Below are positions 26,374 to 34,243 of a stretch of 58,587 nt of DNA, piece after piece. The stretch spans positions 1 to 58,587 of the forward strand of contig NZ_MJEI01000071.1 in NCBI RefSeq assembly GCF_002095395.1, written 5' to 3'. Positions within the stretch are counted from its first letter, which is position 1, and each line of letters begins with the position of its first letter. This DNA comes from Williamsia sp. 1135 (lineage in GTDB: Bacteria; Actinomycetota; Actinomycetes; Mycobacteriales; Mycobacteriaceae). A model generated the notes under the pieces. The model was not told where the DNA came from. It worked only from the letters and a program-made list of their open reading frames with translations, and searched no databases. The translations under genes were made by a program, and so were the position numbers.

Positions 26374-26595
26374 TCAGCGTCGACGACGCACCTCTCGGAC
26401 GAGCAACCACACGAGATATCCGCCTCCCGCGACCACGGTCACGAAACCGACAGGCAGCGCAACCGGAAGCAGATGCTGCGCGGTGACGTCGGCCCCGGCG
26501 AGCAAGAAAGCTCCCGTGAAGCCGCAGGCGGAGACTAAGAGCCGAGCTTGCCAAAGCCCGACGCCGATGACGCCAGCGCCGCGCGGGTGCCCGCC
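26374..26595 (-). pseudogene. FecCD-type iron-siderophore ABC permease, C-terminal remnant
   Basis: A minus-strand frame of about 73 codons without a start codon reads ARLLVSACGFTGAFLLAGAD, VTAQHLLPVALPVGFVTVVA, GGGYLVWLLVREVRRRR and then stop. This matches the last two membrane segments of BtuC/FecCD permeases, whose usual C-terminus has the ARTLLAPAELPVGVVTALIG-like stretch. The rest of the about 330-residue protein is absent, closed by a stop at 26596. It is a gene fragment stranded between doxX and benE. Confidence 0.6.
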
Positions 26596-26606
26596 CCTAG
26601 GTCAGC

Positions 26607-26629
26607 CCTAGGCAAAACCCTGATGTGAT
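26607..26629. promoter_or_regulatory. Putative ben operator upstream of benE
   Basis: CCTAGG-CAAAAC-CCTGAT followed by GTGAT. In this orientation (towards benE) it equals the reverse complement of the benK site at 19 of 23 positions. It lies about 120 bp upstream of the benE start. Confidence 0.65.
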
Positions 26630-26751
26630 GTGGAGCACACTCGGCGACGATCGAAGCCGTCGCGTACACCCTTGCGACGGGGTCCACAGTCATCCCCGGG
26701 CCTCACTATTTCGGCGATAAAACAGAATTGGCACACGACCGGTGACGACCC

Positions 26752-28023
26752 ATGAGCTCCACTGAAGCTGAACTTCGCCCCACAGCAGGCGGATTCGAGC
26801 GTCCGGCGCAACGACCGCCAAGTCGTCGGCAGCTGGCCGCCGATTTCGGCGGCCGATACGTCGGGGCGGGCGCGACCGGTGTGCTGTTCTCCGCCACCGG
26901 ACCCGTCGCGGTGATAATGGGTGCGGCGTCGGCCGGTTCTCTGACCGCGTCCCAGACGGCATCGTGGATCTTCGGCGTCTTCGTTCTCAACGGGCTTCTG
27001 ACGATCGTCGCGAGCTGGGTGTACCGGCTACCGCTGAGCTTTTTCTGGACAATCCCCGGCACTGTTCTCGTGGGTCAGGCACTGGGGTCGTTGACGTGGC
27101 CCGAGGTGGTCGGTGCCTACATCGCGACCGGCATCCTGATGACTGTCCTCGGGGCGACTGGCCTGGTCGCGAGACTCATGGCCCTGATCCCCCACCGCGT
27201 CGTGATGGCGATGGTCGCCGGGGCGTTTCTCTCTTTCGGAACCGGCCTGGTCCGCGCTGTCACCTCTGACGTTCTTGTCGCCGGACTGATGGTTGTGGCA
27301 TGGCTGCTGGTGACGAGATCCTCCGCGTTGGCGGCCAGAGTCCCCGCGGTGCTCATCGCGCTTGTCGTCGGTCTCGGCGCGTTGGCAGCGACCGGCGGAT
27401 TCGAACCACTCGGGGCGGCGGCGGCGTCGCTACCGCTGGTCGCCGCTCCAGAATTCGTTGCACCGGTGTGGAGTTGGCCGGCGTGCGCACAGCTGGTGGT
27501 TCCGCTGTCGATCACCGTCATCGCTGTGCAGAACGGGCAGGGCGCCGCCGTCTTGACTGCCGCGGGTCACCACCCACCGATGAAGGTGGTCACGGTCCTG
27601 TGCGGTGTCTGGTCGGTGCTCGCGGCTCCCCTGGGCGCGATCTCCACATGTTTGGCCGGGCCGACCAACGCCCTGCTCACCGCGGTCGGCGAACGGCACC
27701 GCCAGTACACAGCAGGGATCACGTGCGGTGTCCTGGCCATCGGCGTCGGATTGAGTGCCCCGATGTTGGTCAGGCTGCTCACCGTTGTGCCAATGAGTTT
27801 CGTCGCGGCACTGGCCGGACTGGCGATGCTCGAAGCCCTGCGCGGGGCCTTCGTCGGAGCATTCAGGGACTCACCAGAGGACACATCGAAACGTCCACCG
27901 CTGGGCCCGCTGATCACACTGCTGGTGACGATTTCGAGTATTCAGGTCGCAGGGCTCGGCGCCCCCTTCTGGGGGCTGGTCGCCGGAGTTGTCGTCACCC
28001 GGTTGCTCGACGACCGCGGTTGA
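26752..28023 (+). CDS. benE: BenE family benzoate/H+ symporter
   Basis: A 423-residue membrane protein of the BenE family: FSATGPVAVIMGAASAGSLT, WIFGVFVLNGLLTIVASWVY, FFWTIPGTVLVGQALGSLTW, AVQNGQGAAVLTAAGHHPPM and AISTCLAGPTNALLTAVGER, with about 11-12 hydrophobic segments. BenE-type carriers import benzoate by proton symport, giving this cluster two unrelated uptake systems (BenK and BenE). It is read opposite to the benKABCD genes and converges with the enoyl-CoA hydratase gene. The ribosome site is weak (no clear AGGAG before ATG). The 5' region carries the third copy of the ben operator. Confidence 0.9.
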   Translation: MSSTEAELRPTAGGFERPAQRPPSRRQLAADFGGRYVGAGATGVLFSATGPVAVIMGAASAGSLTASQTASWIFGVFVLNGLLTIVASWVYRLPLSFFWTIPGTVLVGQALGSLTWPEVVGAYIATGILMTVLGATGLVARLMALIPHRVVMAMVAGAFLSFGTGLVRAVTSDVLVAGLMVVAWLLVTRSSALAARVPAVLIALVVGLGALAATGGFEPLGAAAASLPLVAAPEFVAPVWSWPACAQLVVPLSITVIAVQNGQGAAVLTAAGHHPPMKVVTVLCGVWSVLAAPLGAISTCLAGPTNALLTAVGERHRQYTAGITCGVLAIGVGLSAPMLVRLLTVVPMSFVAALAGLAMLEALRGAFVGAFRDSPEDTSKRPPLGPLITLLVTISSIQVAGLGAPFWGLVAGVVVTRLLDDRG

Positions 28024-28042
28024 GCCGCACGCTCCGCAGTCG

Positions 28043-28879
28043 CTACCCGAAGATCGGTGGCAGCCCCTCGGATACCTGCTGCGGGAACTCCGGCACACGC
28101 TTGTCGAGAAACGCGGTAACTCCTTCTCGCACATCGTCGGAGGTACCTCGAATGAAGATGGCCTTCGACTCGGCACGGTGCGCGACCTCAGGGCTCTCGG
28201 CGCCGAGCATCTGCCACATCAGCTGTCGGGTCAGTGCTGCCGACACCGGTGACACACCTGCTGTCAACTCGATTGCTACAGCGATGGCCCGATCCAGCAC
28301 CTGATCTGCCGGCACCAGCTCACGAACCAAACCCCGCTCGAGCGCTTCGTCGGCGGTCACCATCTTGCCGCCGATGGTCCACTCGAGTGCCGTGGAGATC
28401 CCGACGATGCGGGGCAGGAACCAGTTGGAGCAGGCTTCTGGCACCAAGCCTCTGCGGGTGAAGACGAATCCGAATTTTGCATTGTCCGCGGCGATGCGGA
28501 TGTCGGCGGGAAGCGTCATCGTGACGCCGACACCTGCCGCCGGACCGTTGATGGCCGCGATCACCGGCTTGAGTGACCGGTAGATGCGCAGACTGACCCG
28601 GCCACCCTCATCGGGCGGCGCTTCGCCGGATCCCTTGTCATCGAGTACGAAGGTGTCGCCACCTCCGCCGAGGTCCGCGCCCGCACAAAATGCCCGACCC
28701 GCACCGGTGATCACCACGGCCCGGACCGAGTCGTCGGCGTCGCACTCGTCGAACGCCTCGATGATCCGGTCGTGCATCTCGCTGGTGAACGCATTCAGGC
28801 GCTCGGGCCGATTCAGCCGGACGATCGCGATCGGCCCCCGGCGCTCCAGTTCCACCACGCCTGAGTTCCATGCGGTCAC
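28043..28879 (-). CDS. Enoyl-CoA hydratase/isomerase family protein
   Basis: A 278-residue crotonase-fold protein. The GTG at 28879 is chosen because AAGGAGGAG stands 5 bases before it. The oxyanion-hole signatures are AFCAGADLGGGG and AAINGPAAGVG, and the sequence GFVFTRRGLVPEACSNWFLP is typical of hydratases acting on short or branched enoyl-CoAs. In the second active-site segment the usual Glu-Glu pair is partly kept (RGLVPEACS). It is the last gene of the citE-maoC-ech operon controlled by the GntR regulator at 31 kb. Its reaction in the pathway could be hydration, isomerisation or thioester cleavage. Confidence 0.88.
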   Translation of the reverse strand: MTAWNSGVVELERRGPIAIVRLNRPERLNAFTSEMHDRIIEAFDECDADDSVRAVVITGAGRAFCAGADLGGGGDTFVLDDKGSGEAPPDEGGRVSLRIYRSLKPVIAAINGPAAGVGVTMTLPADIRIAADNAKFGFVFTRRGLVPEACSNWFLPRIVGISTALEWTIGGKMVTADEALERGLVRELVPADQVLDRAIAVAIELTAGVSPVSAALTRQLMWQMLGAESPEVAHRAESKAIFIRGTSDDVREGVTAFLDKRVPEFPQQVSEGLPPIFG

Positions 28880-28933
28880 AACGTCTCCTCCTTGGGTCCA
28901 GGTGCTCTGGATCACACGGTAGACCCGCCGCCG

Positions 28934-29932
28934 CTACCCGACGGCCGCAAGTGCTGTGAACCGCCAGTCCAGGACAGGAATCGGCCCGTCTTCGCCGCCC
29001 GCGACCTCGGCAATCGACCGGAGTCGCAGCAGCGTTGCCCCTCCGTCGATCGTTTCGGCGGAGTCGACATGAAGCCGACTCGTGATGGTATCGCCCTCAC
29101 GCACCGGACCGAGGTGATCGCACGACTGCCAGCCGAGAACGGTGACGAGGTTCGGCAACGCCCGGGTCGCCTGTGACAGCGCGATTCCGATGGTATGCCC
29201 GCCGTACACCAGTCGAGCGCCACCGTTGACGCGTGAATCATGATGTGTCGCGGCGATGTTCAAGGACAACCGGGCGAGTTCCGGTGCGCTCGAGACAACA
29301 TCGGCGCTGCTGAGAAATGTGACCCCGGCAAGGTCGGTGCTGGTCGCCGGCATCCCCGAGAGATCCCAGCCCTCCGGGATCCGATACGCAGGTTCGTCGG
29401 CCGGCCCGATGGCCGCCAGGTCGTCGGACGCCGGTTCGCCGCTACCGCGCGGTGAATCCGAGAACGGGATCATGGCACACCGGTAGAAGTCCAAGATCTT
29501 GCGGCCGGTCTGGTCGACGGTCTCCATCCGCAGCGCGGCCAACCCGGTCGGGCGCCTACCCGGCTTGACGGTGTTCGCCTTGAGACCGACGACTTCGGTA
29601 CGGGTGTAGAGGGAGTCGCCGAGGTGCGGAAAGGCGTGAAACCGCAGGCCACGGTAGAACAGATTTGCTTTGACGTGATGGGTTGCCAGAGTGGATTGCC
29701 CGATGGCTATGTCGCAGACCAACCCGGGGTGAGCCAGCGCGGTGGACCCTCCGGTGACGGCTGCGGACAGGTGCGCATCGAGCGGCAAACGCAGGCGATC
29801 CCCGAGAATGGCCTGATGCATCGCGGCGGCGCCGTCCGTGAGGGTCATCGACGGCGCGGTGTCGAAAACCTGACCCACTGCCAGCTCGTCGAAGTACGGA
29901 CCGCCCACGTCGATGTGGTTTGGTTCGGTCAT
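28934..29932 (-). CDS. MaoC-type double hot-dog dehydratase (mesaconyl-/itaconyl-CoA hydratase-like)
   Basis: A 332-residue protein with two hot-dog halves. The first runs from YFDELAVGQVFDT to about residue 150 and includes TGGSTALAHPGLVCDIAIGQ; the second holds NIAATHHDSRVNGGARLVYGGHTIGIALSQ with the MaoC-type Asp/His dyad region. The organisation resembles mesaconyl-CoA or itaconyl-CoA hydratases. It directly follows the CitE gene (5 bp gap). In known pathways this pair hydrates a C5 unsaturated dicarboxyl-CoA and then cleaves the hydroxyacyl-CoA, so the assignment is supported by context. Confidence 0.82.
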   Translation of the reverse strand: MTEPNHIDVGGPYFDELAVGQVFDTAPSMTLTDGAAAMHQAILGDRLRLPLDAHLSAAVTGGSTALAHPGLVCDIAIGQSTLATHHVKANLFYRGLRFHAFPHLGDSLYTRTEVVGLKANTVKPGRRPTGLAALRMETVDQTGRKILDFYRCAMIPFSDSPRGSGEPASDDLAAIGPADEPAYRIPEGWDLSGMPATSTDLAGVTFLSSADVVSSAPELARLSLNIAATHHDSRVNGGARLVYGGHTIGIALSQATRALPNLVTVLGWQSCDHLGPVREGDTITSRLHVDSAETIDGGATLLRLRSIAEVAGGEDGPIPVLDWRFTALAAVG

Positions 29933-29937
29933 GGCCC

Positions 29938-30783
29938 TCAGCGCCCTTCCGCCAGCGCCAGCACCCGCCGCGCGGACACCGCGACGGCCTCATCGAGCAT
30001 CTGACCATCGAGCGACGCGGCTCCCGCGCCCTTGGCCTCGGCCTCCGCGAGAGCACCCAAGATTTGTCTTGCCTCGGCGAGGGCATCGGCTGTCCGGGTG
30101 AATTCCTTTGCTGTGAAGGCGATCTGGGCCGGGTGGATGACCCATTTGCCGTCGAACCCGAGCTCGCGCGTCCAACGGGTCGCAGCGTGGAAGTCCGCGT
30201 CATCAGCGATCGACAGGTGCGGTCCGTCGATGGCTGCGATACCGGCGGTACGGGCGGCGATCAGTATTCGGTCCTGAACGGCCGACCATCGATGCGGCGG
30301 GAGGTTGCGCTCGCGCCCGAGCGCTGCCGCGAGATCGGCATAGCCAATGACTATCGCAGCCAGGCGCTCGGTGGCGCCGCAGATGTCGTCGAGATGGGTG
30401 AGGCCGGCCGGCGTTTCGATCAGTGCCTGCAGTTCGGCCGGGTGCGTGCCCAACGCCTGGACGGCCGCGGTGAGATGCTCGGCGCTCTCGACCTTCGGCA
30501 CGACCACACTCGTCAGCCCAGAGCCTGTCGTCGACAGCGCGGCCAGATCATCAAGTGCCCAGGGAGAATCGATGCTGTTGATCCTGACCGACAGCAACGG
30601 ACCGCTGGGCGACGCATCGCCCGTCAGCGTCTCGATCACCAGTGCCCGCGCTGTGTCCTTCTGCGCCGGAACCACGGCATCCTCGAGGTCGAGCACCACC
30701 TCATCGACCTCGAGCGTCAGAGCTTTGTCGATCTTTCGTTGGTCGGACCCGGGTACGACCAACACCGATCTGCGTCGTTGCAT
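29938..30783 (-). CDS. CitE-like HpcH/HpaI family acyl-CoA lyase
   Basis: A 281-residue TIM-barrel lyase: RRRSVLVVPGSDQRKIDKAL, DEVVLDLEDAVVPAQKDTAR (metal and CoA site), LSVRINSIDSPW, VVVPKVESAEHL, LQALIETPAGL with the metal Glu, and FDGKWVIHPAQIAF. The family covers citramalyl-CoA, beta-methylmalyl-CoA and citrate lyase beta subunits that split hydroxyacyl-CoAs into an acyl-CoA and an oxo acid. It is first in the minus-strand operon; a GntR-type site lies 29 bp upstream of its start. With MaoC, CaiB and acyl-CoA dehydrogenase around it, citramalyl- or methylmalyl-CoA is the likely substrate. Confidence 0.87.
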   Translation of the reverse strand: MQRRRSVLVVPGSDQRKIDKALTLEVDEVVLDLEDAVVPAQKDTARALVIETLTGDASPSGPLLSVRINSIDSPWALDDLAALSTTGSGLTSVVVPKVESAEHLTAAVQALGTHPAELQALIETPAGLTHLDDICGATERLAAIVIGYADLAAALGRERNLPPHRWSAVQDRILIAARTAGIAAIDGPHLSIADDADFHAATRWTRELGFDGKWVIHPAQIAFTAKEFTRTADALAEARQILGALAEAEAKGAGAASLDGQMLDEAVAVSARRVLALAEGR

Positions 30784-30811
30784 CGACTACTACCTCACTT
30801 CGACAAAGATA

Positions 30812-30821
30812 TGTACGGCCA
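30812..30821. promoter_or_regulatory. Putative GntR/UTRA site upstream of the citE-maoC-ech operon
   Basis: TGTACGGCCA within ATATGTACGGCCAAATA. One of four exact copies of this 10-mer, all in the two divergent promoter regions of this cluster. Confidence 0.6.
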
Positions 30822-30885
30822 AATACTGGCGGGATTCTGCATCAAAGTCAAGGTTTCAGCTCGAATCGGAGCACGCGCGCCGATA

Positions 30886-30895
30886 TGGCCGTACA
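30886..30895. promoter_or_regulatory. Putative GntR/UTRA site upstream of gntR
   Basis: TGGCCGTACA, the reverse complement of the 30812 site, in the context GATATGGCCGTACAATCC. It lies about 90 bp before the regulator's start codon and would allow autoregulation. Confidence 0.6.
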
Positions 30896-30985
30896 ATCCA
30901 AAGGTCAGCCGATCACCCCCAGATCCGACACGAGGTGTGTATCAGGTTGGTGCACGCGCATGACCTGCATAGCATCTGAGGAACC

Positions 30986-31726
30986 ATGACCGGTAAGAAG
31001 CGCGAGGCCGAACCCGCCTATCAGGTGTTGTCCAATCAGCTACGACAGGACATCGCCGGTGGGCTGTACGACAACGGTGCGAAACTGCCCACCGAGGCCG
31101 AGCTCTCGGAGCGCTACGAGGTGAGCCGGCAAACCGTGCGCCGCGCGTTCGTCGACCTCGTTGCCGCAGGCATCGTCTACCGGGTCCCAGGGCGCGGCAC
31201 CTTCGTCAACGAATCCGGCGGCCGGTACCTCCGTCAGCAAGGCTCGATCCAAGACCTGCTGAACCTGTCGACCGACACGACAATGGAAGTGGTCAGCGCG
31301 CTGGCGCGCCGCATCGACGTCGAAGCAGCGAGCCGACTCCGCCTCGACAGCGACGTCGTCTACACCATGGTCTTCCGGCGCATCCACGATGGAATACCGT
31401 TTGTCCTCACCACCGTGCACCTGCCCGAGGACACCGCAAGGTTGGTCCTGAATGCGCCGGAAGTGGCCGCAGGTGCAGTCAGCACCTACACCATGATCGG
31501 CCTGCTCGAACCCCATCTCGACTCGCCGATTTCCGAAGCAGCGCAGTCCATCACGGTCGACGCCGCGAACGGTCTGGATTCCGCGCACCTCGCCTGCACC
31601 GAAGGACACCCGGTCTTGCGCATCGATCGTCTCTACACCGATGCCGCCGGTGTCGCCCGGGAACTGTCGGTGAGTCACTACCTACCGGAGCACTACACCT
31701 ACCGGGTGACGCTGCAACGCGCTTGA
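30986..31726 (+). CDS. GntR family regulator with UTRA effector domain
   Basis: A 246-residue HutC-type regulator. The winged helix covers residues about 10-75 (AYQVLSNQLRQDIAGGLYD, KLPTEAELSERYEVSRQTVR, GIVYRVPGRGTFV). The C-terminal UTRA domain holds VYTMVFRRIHDGIPFVLTTV, GLLEPHLDSPISEAAQSITV and VLRIDRLYTDAAGVARELSV. UTRA domains bind small organic effectors. The gene is divergent from the citE operon and converges with caiB. Four exact TGTACGGCCA sites around the cluster, one in front of this gene, make it the obvious regulator of all the surrounding CoA-pathway genes. Confidence 0.9.
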   Translation: MTGKKREAEPAYQVLSNQLRQDIAGGLYDNGAKLPTEAELSERYEVSRQTVRRAFVDLVAAGIVYRVPGRGTFVNESGGRYLRQQGSIQDLLNLSTDTTMEVVSALARRIDVEAASRLRLDSDVVYTMVFRRIHDGIPFVLTTVHLPEDTARLVLNAPEVAAGAVSTYTMIGLLEPHLDSPISEAAQSITVDAANGLDSAHLACTEGHPVLRIDRLYTDAAGVARELSVSHYLPEHYTYRVTLQRA

Positions 31727-31730
31727 GTGG

Positions 31731-32885
31731 TCACACCTGAACACCCAGTTCCCGCCGGATCAGATCATTGTGTTCGCCCAGTCGGGGTACCGACCCCAAC
31801 GGGACCTCATCGGACCCGGCAATGTTCACCGGGGATCGTAGACCGCGGGCAGTTCCGGTTTCGGTGTCGACGTCGCGCCATCTATCGCGCTCCCGGAGAG
31901 CCGGGTGGTCGAGTAGTTGGGCTGCCGTGCGCATCCGGGCGTTCGCGATACCGGCCTGATCGAGTTGTTCGATGACGTCAGCCGACGAACTGCGCTGCAG
32001 CGCTTCGGTGATGAGCATATTCAGCGCCGTGGTGTTCTCGACACGGTCCGGGTTGTGGATGAACCGTTCATCGATGGCGAGTTCAGGGCGACTCAGCACC
32101 GAGGAGCACAGCGAGGCCCACTCCCTGTCGTTCTGCACCGCCAAGAATACGGCCTGTCCGTCACCACACTCGTAGGGGCCGTATGGGGCGATCGTCTGGT
32201 GGCGGGCACCGGTGCGTGGCGGGGTCGTCCCCGAAAAGCCTGCGAGGAGGGCCGGCTGACTCATCCACTCCCCGAGCGCATCGATCATGGCGACCTCGAG
32301 CGATGCACCCTCCCCCGTCGCCTGCCGATGGTAGAGCGCCGTCAAGATGCCTGTGTAGGTGTACATCCCGGCGGCGATGTCGGCGATGGAGAGACCGGCC
32401 TTGGCCGGTTCATCCGGTGATCCGGTGACTGCCAGCACCCCCGTTTCGCATTGAATCAGCAGGTCGTACGCCTTCTTCGTCTGGTATGGCCCGTCGGTGC
32501 CGTATCCTGACACACTGCAGTGCACCAGATCCGGGTGATCCTCGCGCAATGTGACTGCGTCCAGACCGAGTCGGTCGATGGCTCCCGGCCCGAGATTGCT
32601 GACGAACACGTCGGCCCGGTCGATCAGGACGTCGAGAACTTTCCGGTCGTCGGCATCTTTGACGTCGAGTTCGAGACTCTCCTTACCGCGATTGAGCCAG
32701 ACGAAGTAGCTCGACTGGCCGTGCACGCTGCGGTCGTAGCCGCGCGCGAAGTCGCCGACGCCGGGGCGCTCGATCTTGATGACCCGAGCACCGAGATCGG
32801 CGAGCTGACGGGTCGCAAACGGCACGGCAACAGCATGTTCGAGTGATACGACGGTGATTCCGGCGAGCGGCTGCGCTGATGTCAT
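31731..32885 (-). CDS. CaiB/BaiF family CoA-transferase (family III)
   Basis: A 384-residue CoA-transferase: GITVVSLEHAVAVPFATRQL, LGARVIKIERPGVGDFARGY, FVWLNRGKESLELDVKDADD, FVSNLGPGAIDRLGL, and SIADIAAGMYTYTGILTAL with the catalytic Asp. Family III enzymes move CoA between an acyl-CoA donor and a free acid through an aspartyl anhydride, and many act on dicarboxylic acids (oxalate, succinate, citramalate, itaconate). It lies 10 bp behind the acyl-CoA dehydrogenase gene and shares its promoter. It probably activates the acid substrate of this pathway with CoA from succinyl-CoA or similar. Confidence 0.9.
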   Translation of the reverse strand: MTSAQPLAGITVVSLEHAVAVPFATRQLADLGARVIKIERPGVGDFARGYDRSVHGQSSYFVWLNRGKESLELDVKDADDRKVLDVLIDRADVFVSNLGPGAIDRLGLDAVTLREDHPDLVHCSVSGYGTDGPYQTKKAYDLLIQCETGVLAVTGSPDEPAKAGLSIADIAAGMYTYTGILTALYHRQATGEGASLEVAMIDALGEWMSQPALLAGFSGTTPPRTGARHQTIAPYGPYECGDGQAVFLAVQNDREWASLCSSVLSRPELAIDERFIHNPDRVENTTALNMLITEALQRSSSADVIEQLDQAGIANARMRTAAQLLDHPALRERDRWRDVDTETGTARGLRSPVNIAGSDEVPLGSVPRLGEHNDLIRRELGVQV

Positions 32886-32895
32886 GGCGGTATCG

Positions 32896-34050
32896 TCAGA
32901 TTCCGCCGCGGGATACCAACTGGCCCGCGATCACGTTGCGCTGGATCTCGTTCGTGCCCTCGCCGACGATCATCAACGGCGCATCCCGGAAGTAGCGTTC
33001 GACGTCGTATTCGGTCGAGTACCCGTAGCCACCGTGAATACGAACCGCGTTCAGCGCGATCTCCATAGCGATCTCGGAGGCGAACAGCTTCGCCATGCCC
33101 GCTTCCATGTCGCATCGTTCGCCGGAGTCGTATTTCTCTGCGGCATAACGGGTGAGCTGTCGCGCGGCGGTCAGCTTCGTCGCCATGTCGGCGAGGTAAT
33201 TGCCGATCGACTGGTGCTTCCAGATCGGCTTTCCGAAGCTCTCTCGCTGCTGCGCATAGGCGAGCGAATCCTCCAGCGCTGCCGTCGCAACACCGAGCGC
33301 ACGGGAAGCCACCTGGATGCGGCCGGTTTCCAGGCCCTTCATCATCTGTGCGAATCCCTTGCCCGGGGTGCCACCGAGGATGGCTGTCTGCGGGACGCGG
33401 TAGTTGTCGAAGGAGAGCTCACACGACTCGACGCCCTTGTAGCCCAGCTTGGGCAGATCCCGCGACACCGTCAGTCCCGGTCCGTGTTCGGCCAGCACGA
33501 TCGAGATTCCCGAGTGCCGGGGCTGGGCTGTGGGATCGGTCTTGCACAGCAACGCGATCACCCCCGACCGACGGGCATTGCTGATCCACGTCTTCGACCC
33601 ACTGATGACGAGGTCATCGCCTTCGGTCTTGGCGACCGTTGTGAGGGCTTGCAGATCCGATCCGCCGCCCGGTTCGGTCAATGCCATCGTCGCCCGCATC
33701 TCACCGGTGGCCATCACGGGCAAGTACTTCTGCTTCTGCTCTTCGGTGCCGTACAGCGCGATGAGCTTGGCCACCACCGTGTGTCCGCCCATGGCACCGG
33801 ACAGACTCATCCAACCCCGCGCCAGTTCCTCGGTAACGGCGACGTAGCAGGGCATCGACACCGGCGACCCACCGTAGGCCTCGTCGATCGCAAGACCGTA
33901 GATGCCGATCTGCTTCATCTGCTCGATCCACTTCTCCGGATATTCGTTGGCCTTCTCGACCTCCCGTACCGACGGCTTCACCTCGCGGTCGACGAAGTCG
34001 CGAACAGTCCGCACCAGCATCGTTTCTTCGTCGTTCAGGTTGTAGCTCAC
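32896..34050 (-). CDS. Acyl-CoA dehydrogenase
   Basis: A 384-residue flavoprotein. The GTG at 34050 follows GGAGG and gives the usual length; longer in-frame starts run through the promoter region. Family motifs are MALTEPGGGSDLQAL, ISGSKTWISNARRS, FGKPIWKHQSIGNYLADMAT, IHGGYGYSTEYDVERYFRDA and EGTNEIQRNVIA, where the Glu of EGT is the expected catalytic base. It oxidises an acyl-CoA to the 2-enoyl-CoA with FAD. With CaiB downstream and hydratase/lyase genes in the next operon, a short or methyl-branched dicarboxyl-CoA such as methylsuccinyl-CoA is plausible. A TGTACGGCCA site lies 25 bp upstream. Confidence 0.9.
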   Translation of the reverse strand: MSYNLNDEETMLVRTVRDFVDREVKPSVREVEKANEYPEKWIEQMKQIGIYGLAIDEAYGGSPVSMPCYVAVTEELARGWMSLSGAMGGHTVVAKLIALYGTEEQKQKYLPVMATGEMRATMALTEPGGGSDLQALTTVAKTEGDDLVISGSKTWISNARRSGVIALLCKTDPTAQPRHSGISIVLAEHGPGLTVSRDLPKLGYKGVESCELSFDNYRVPQTAILGGTPGKGFAQMMKGLETGRIQVASRALGVATAALEDSLAYAQQRESFGKPIWKHQSIGNYLADMATKLTAARQLTRYAAEKYDSGERCDMEAGMAKLFASEIAMEIALNAVRIHGGYGYSTEYDVERYFRDAPLMIVGEGTNEIQRNVIAGQLVSRGGI

Positions 34051-34074
34051 GTGATCCTCCAGCAAGGGAAACTT

Positions 34075-34084
34075 TGTACGGCCA
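34075..34084. promoter_or_regulatory. Putative GntR/UTRA site upstream of the acyl-CoA dehydrogenase operon
   Basis: TGTACGGCCA within CTTTGTACGGCCATATTG, 25 bp before the GTG start of the dehydrogenase, close enough to overlap its promoter or leader. Confidence 0.6.
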
Positions 34085-34212
34085 TATTGCTCGGTGCTGC
34101 CCCTGAAGTCAACCCACCCCCGATGATGTGCCGTTTTGGCGAACGAAATCCCAGGTGAGCTCCGCCAAAAGGGCACACTATCGGAGGTGGGATTGGGCCC
34201 TTGACGCCCGAT

Positions 34213-34222
34213 TGGCCGTACA
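34213..34222. promoter_or_regulatory. Putative GntR/UTRA site upstream of the alpha/beta hydrolase
   Basis: TGGCCGTACA within GATTGGCCGTACATTTGG, about 20 bp before the hydrolase start, in the reverse orientation of the 34075 copy. Confidence 0.6.
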
Positions 34223-34243
34223 TTTGGATCACGATATTCTCGG

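Noticed and set aside
32896-32990. IAGQLV at the C-terminus of the acyl-CoA dehydrogenase, similar to the benCD linker repeat
   Set aside because: It is the normal family C-terminal helix (EIQRNVIAxQL), so the match is coincidental.
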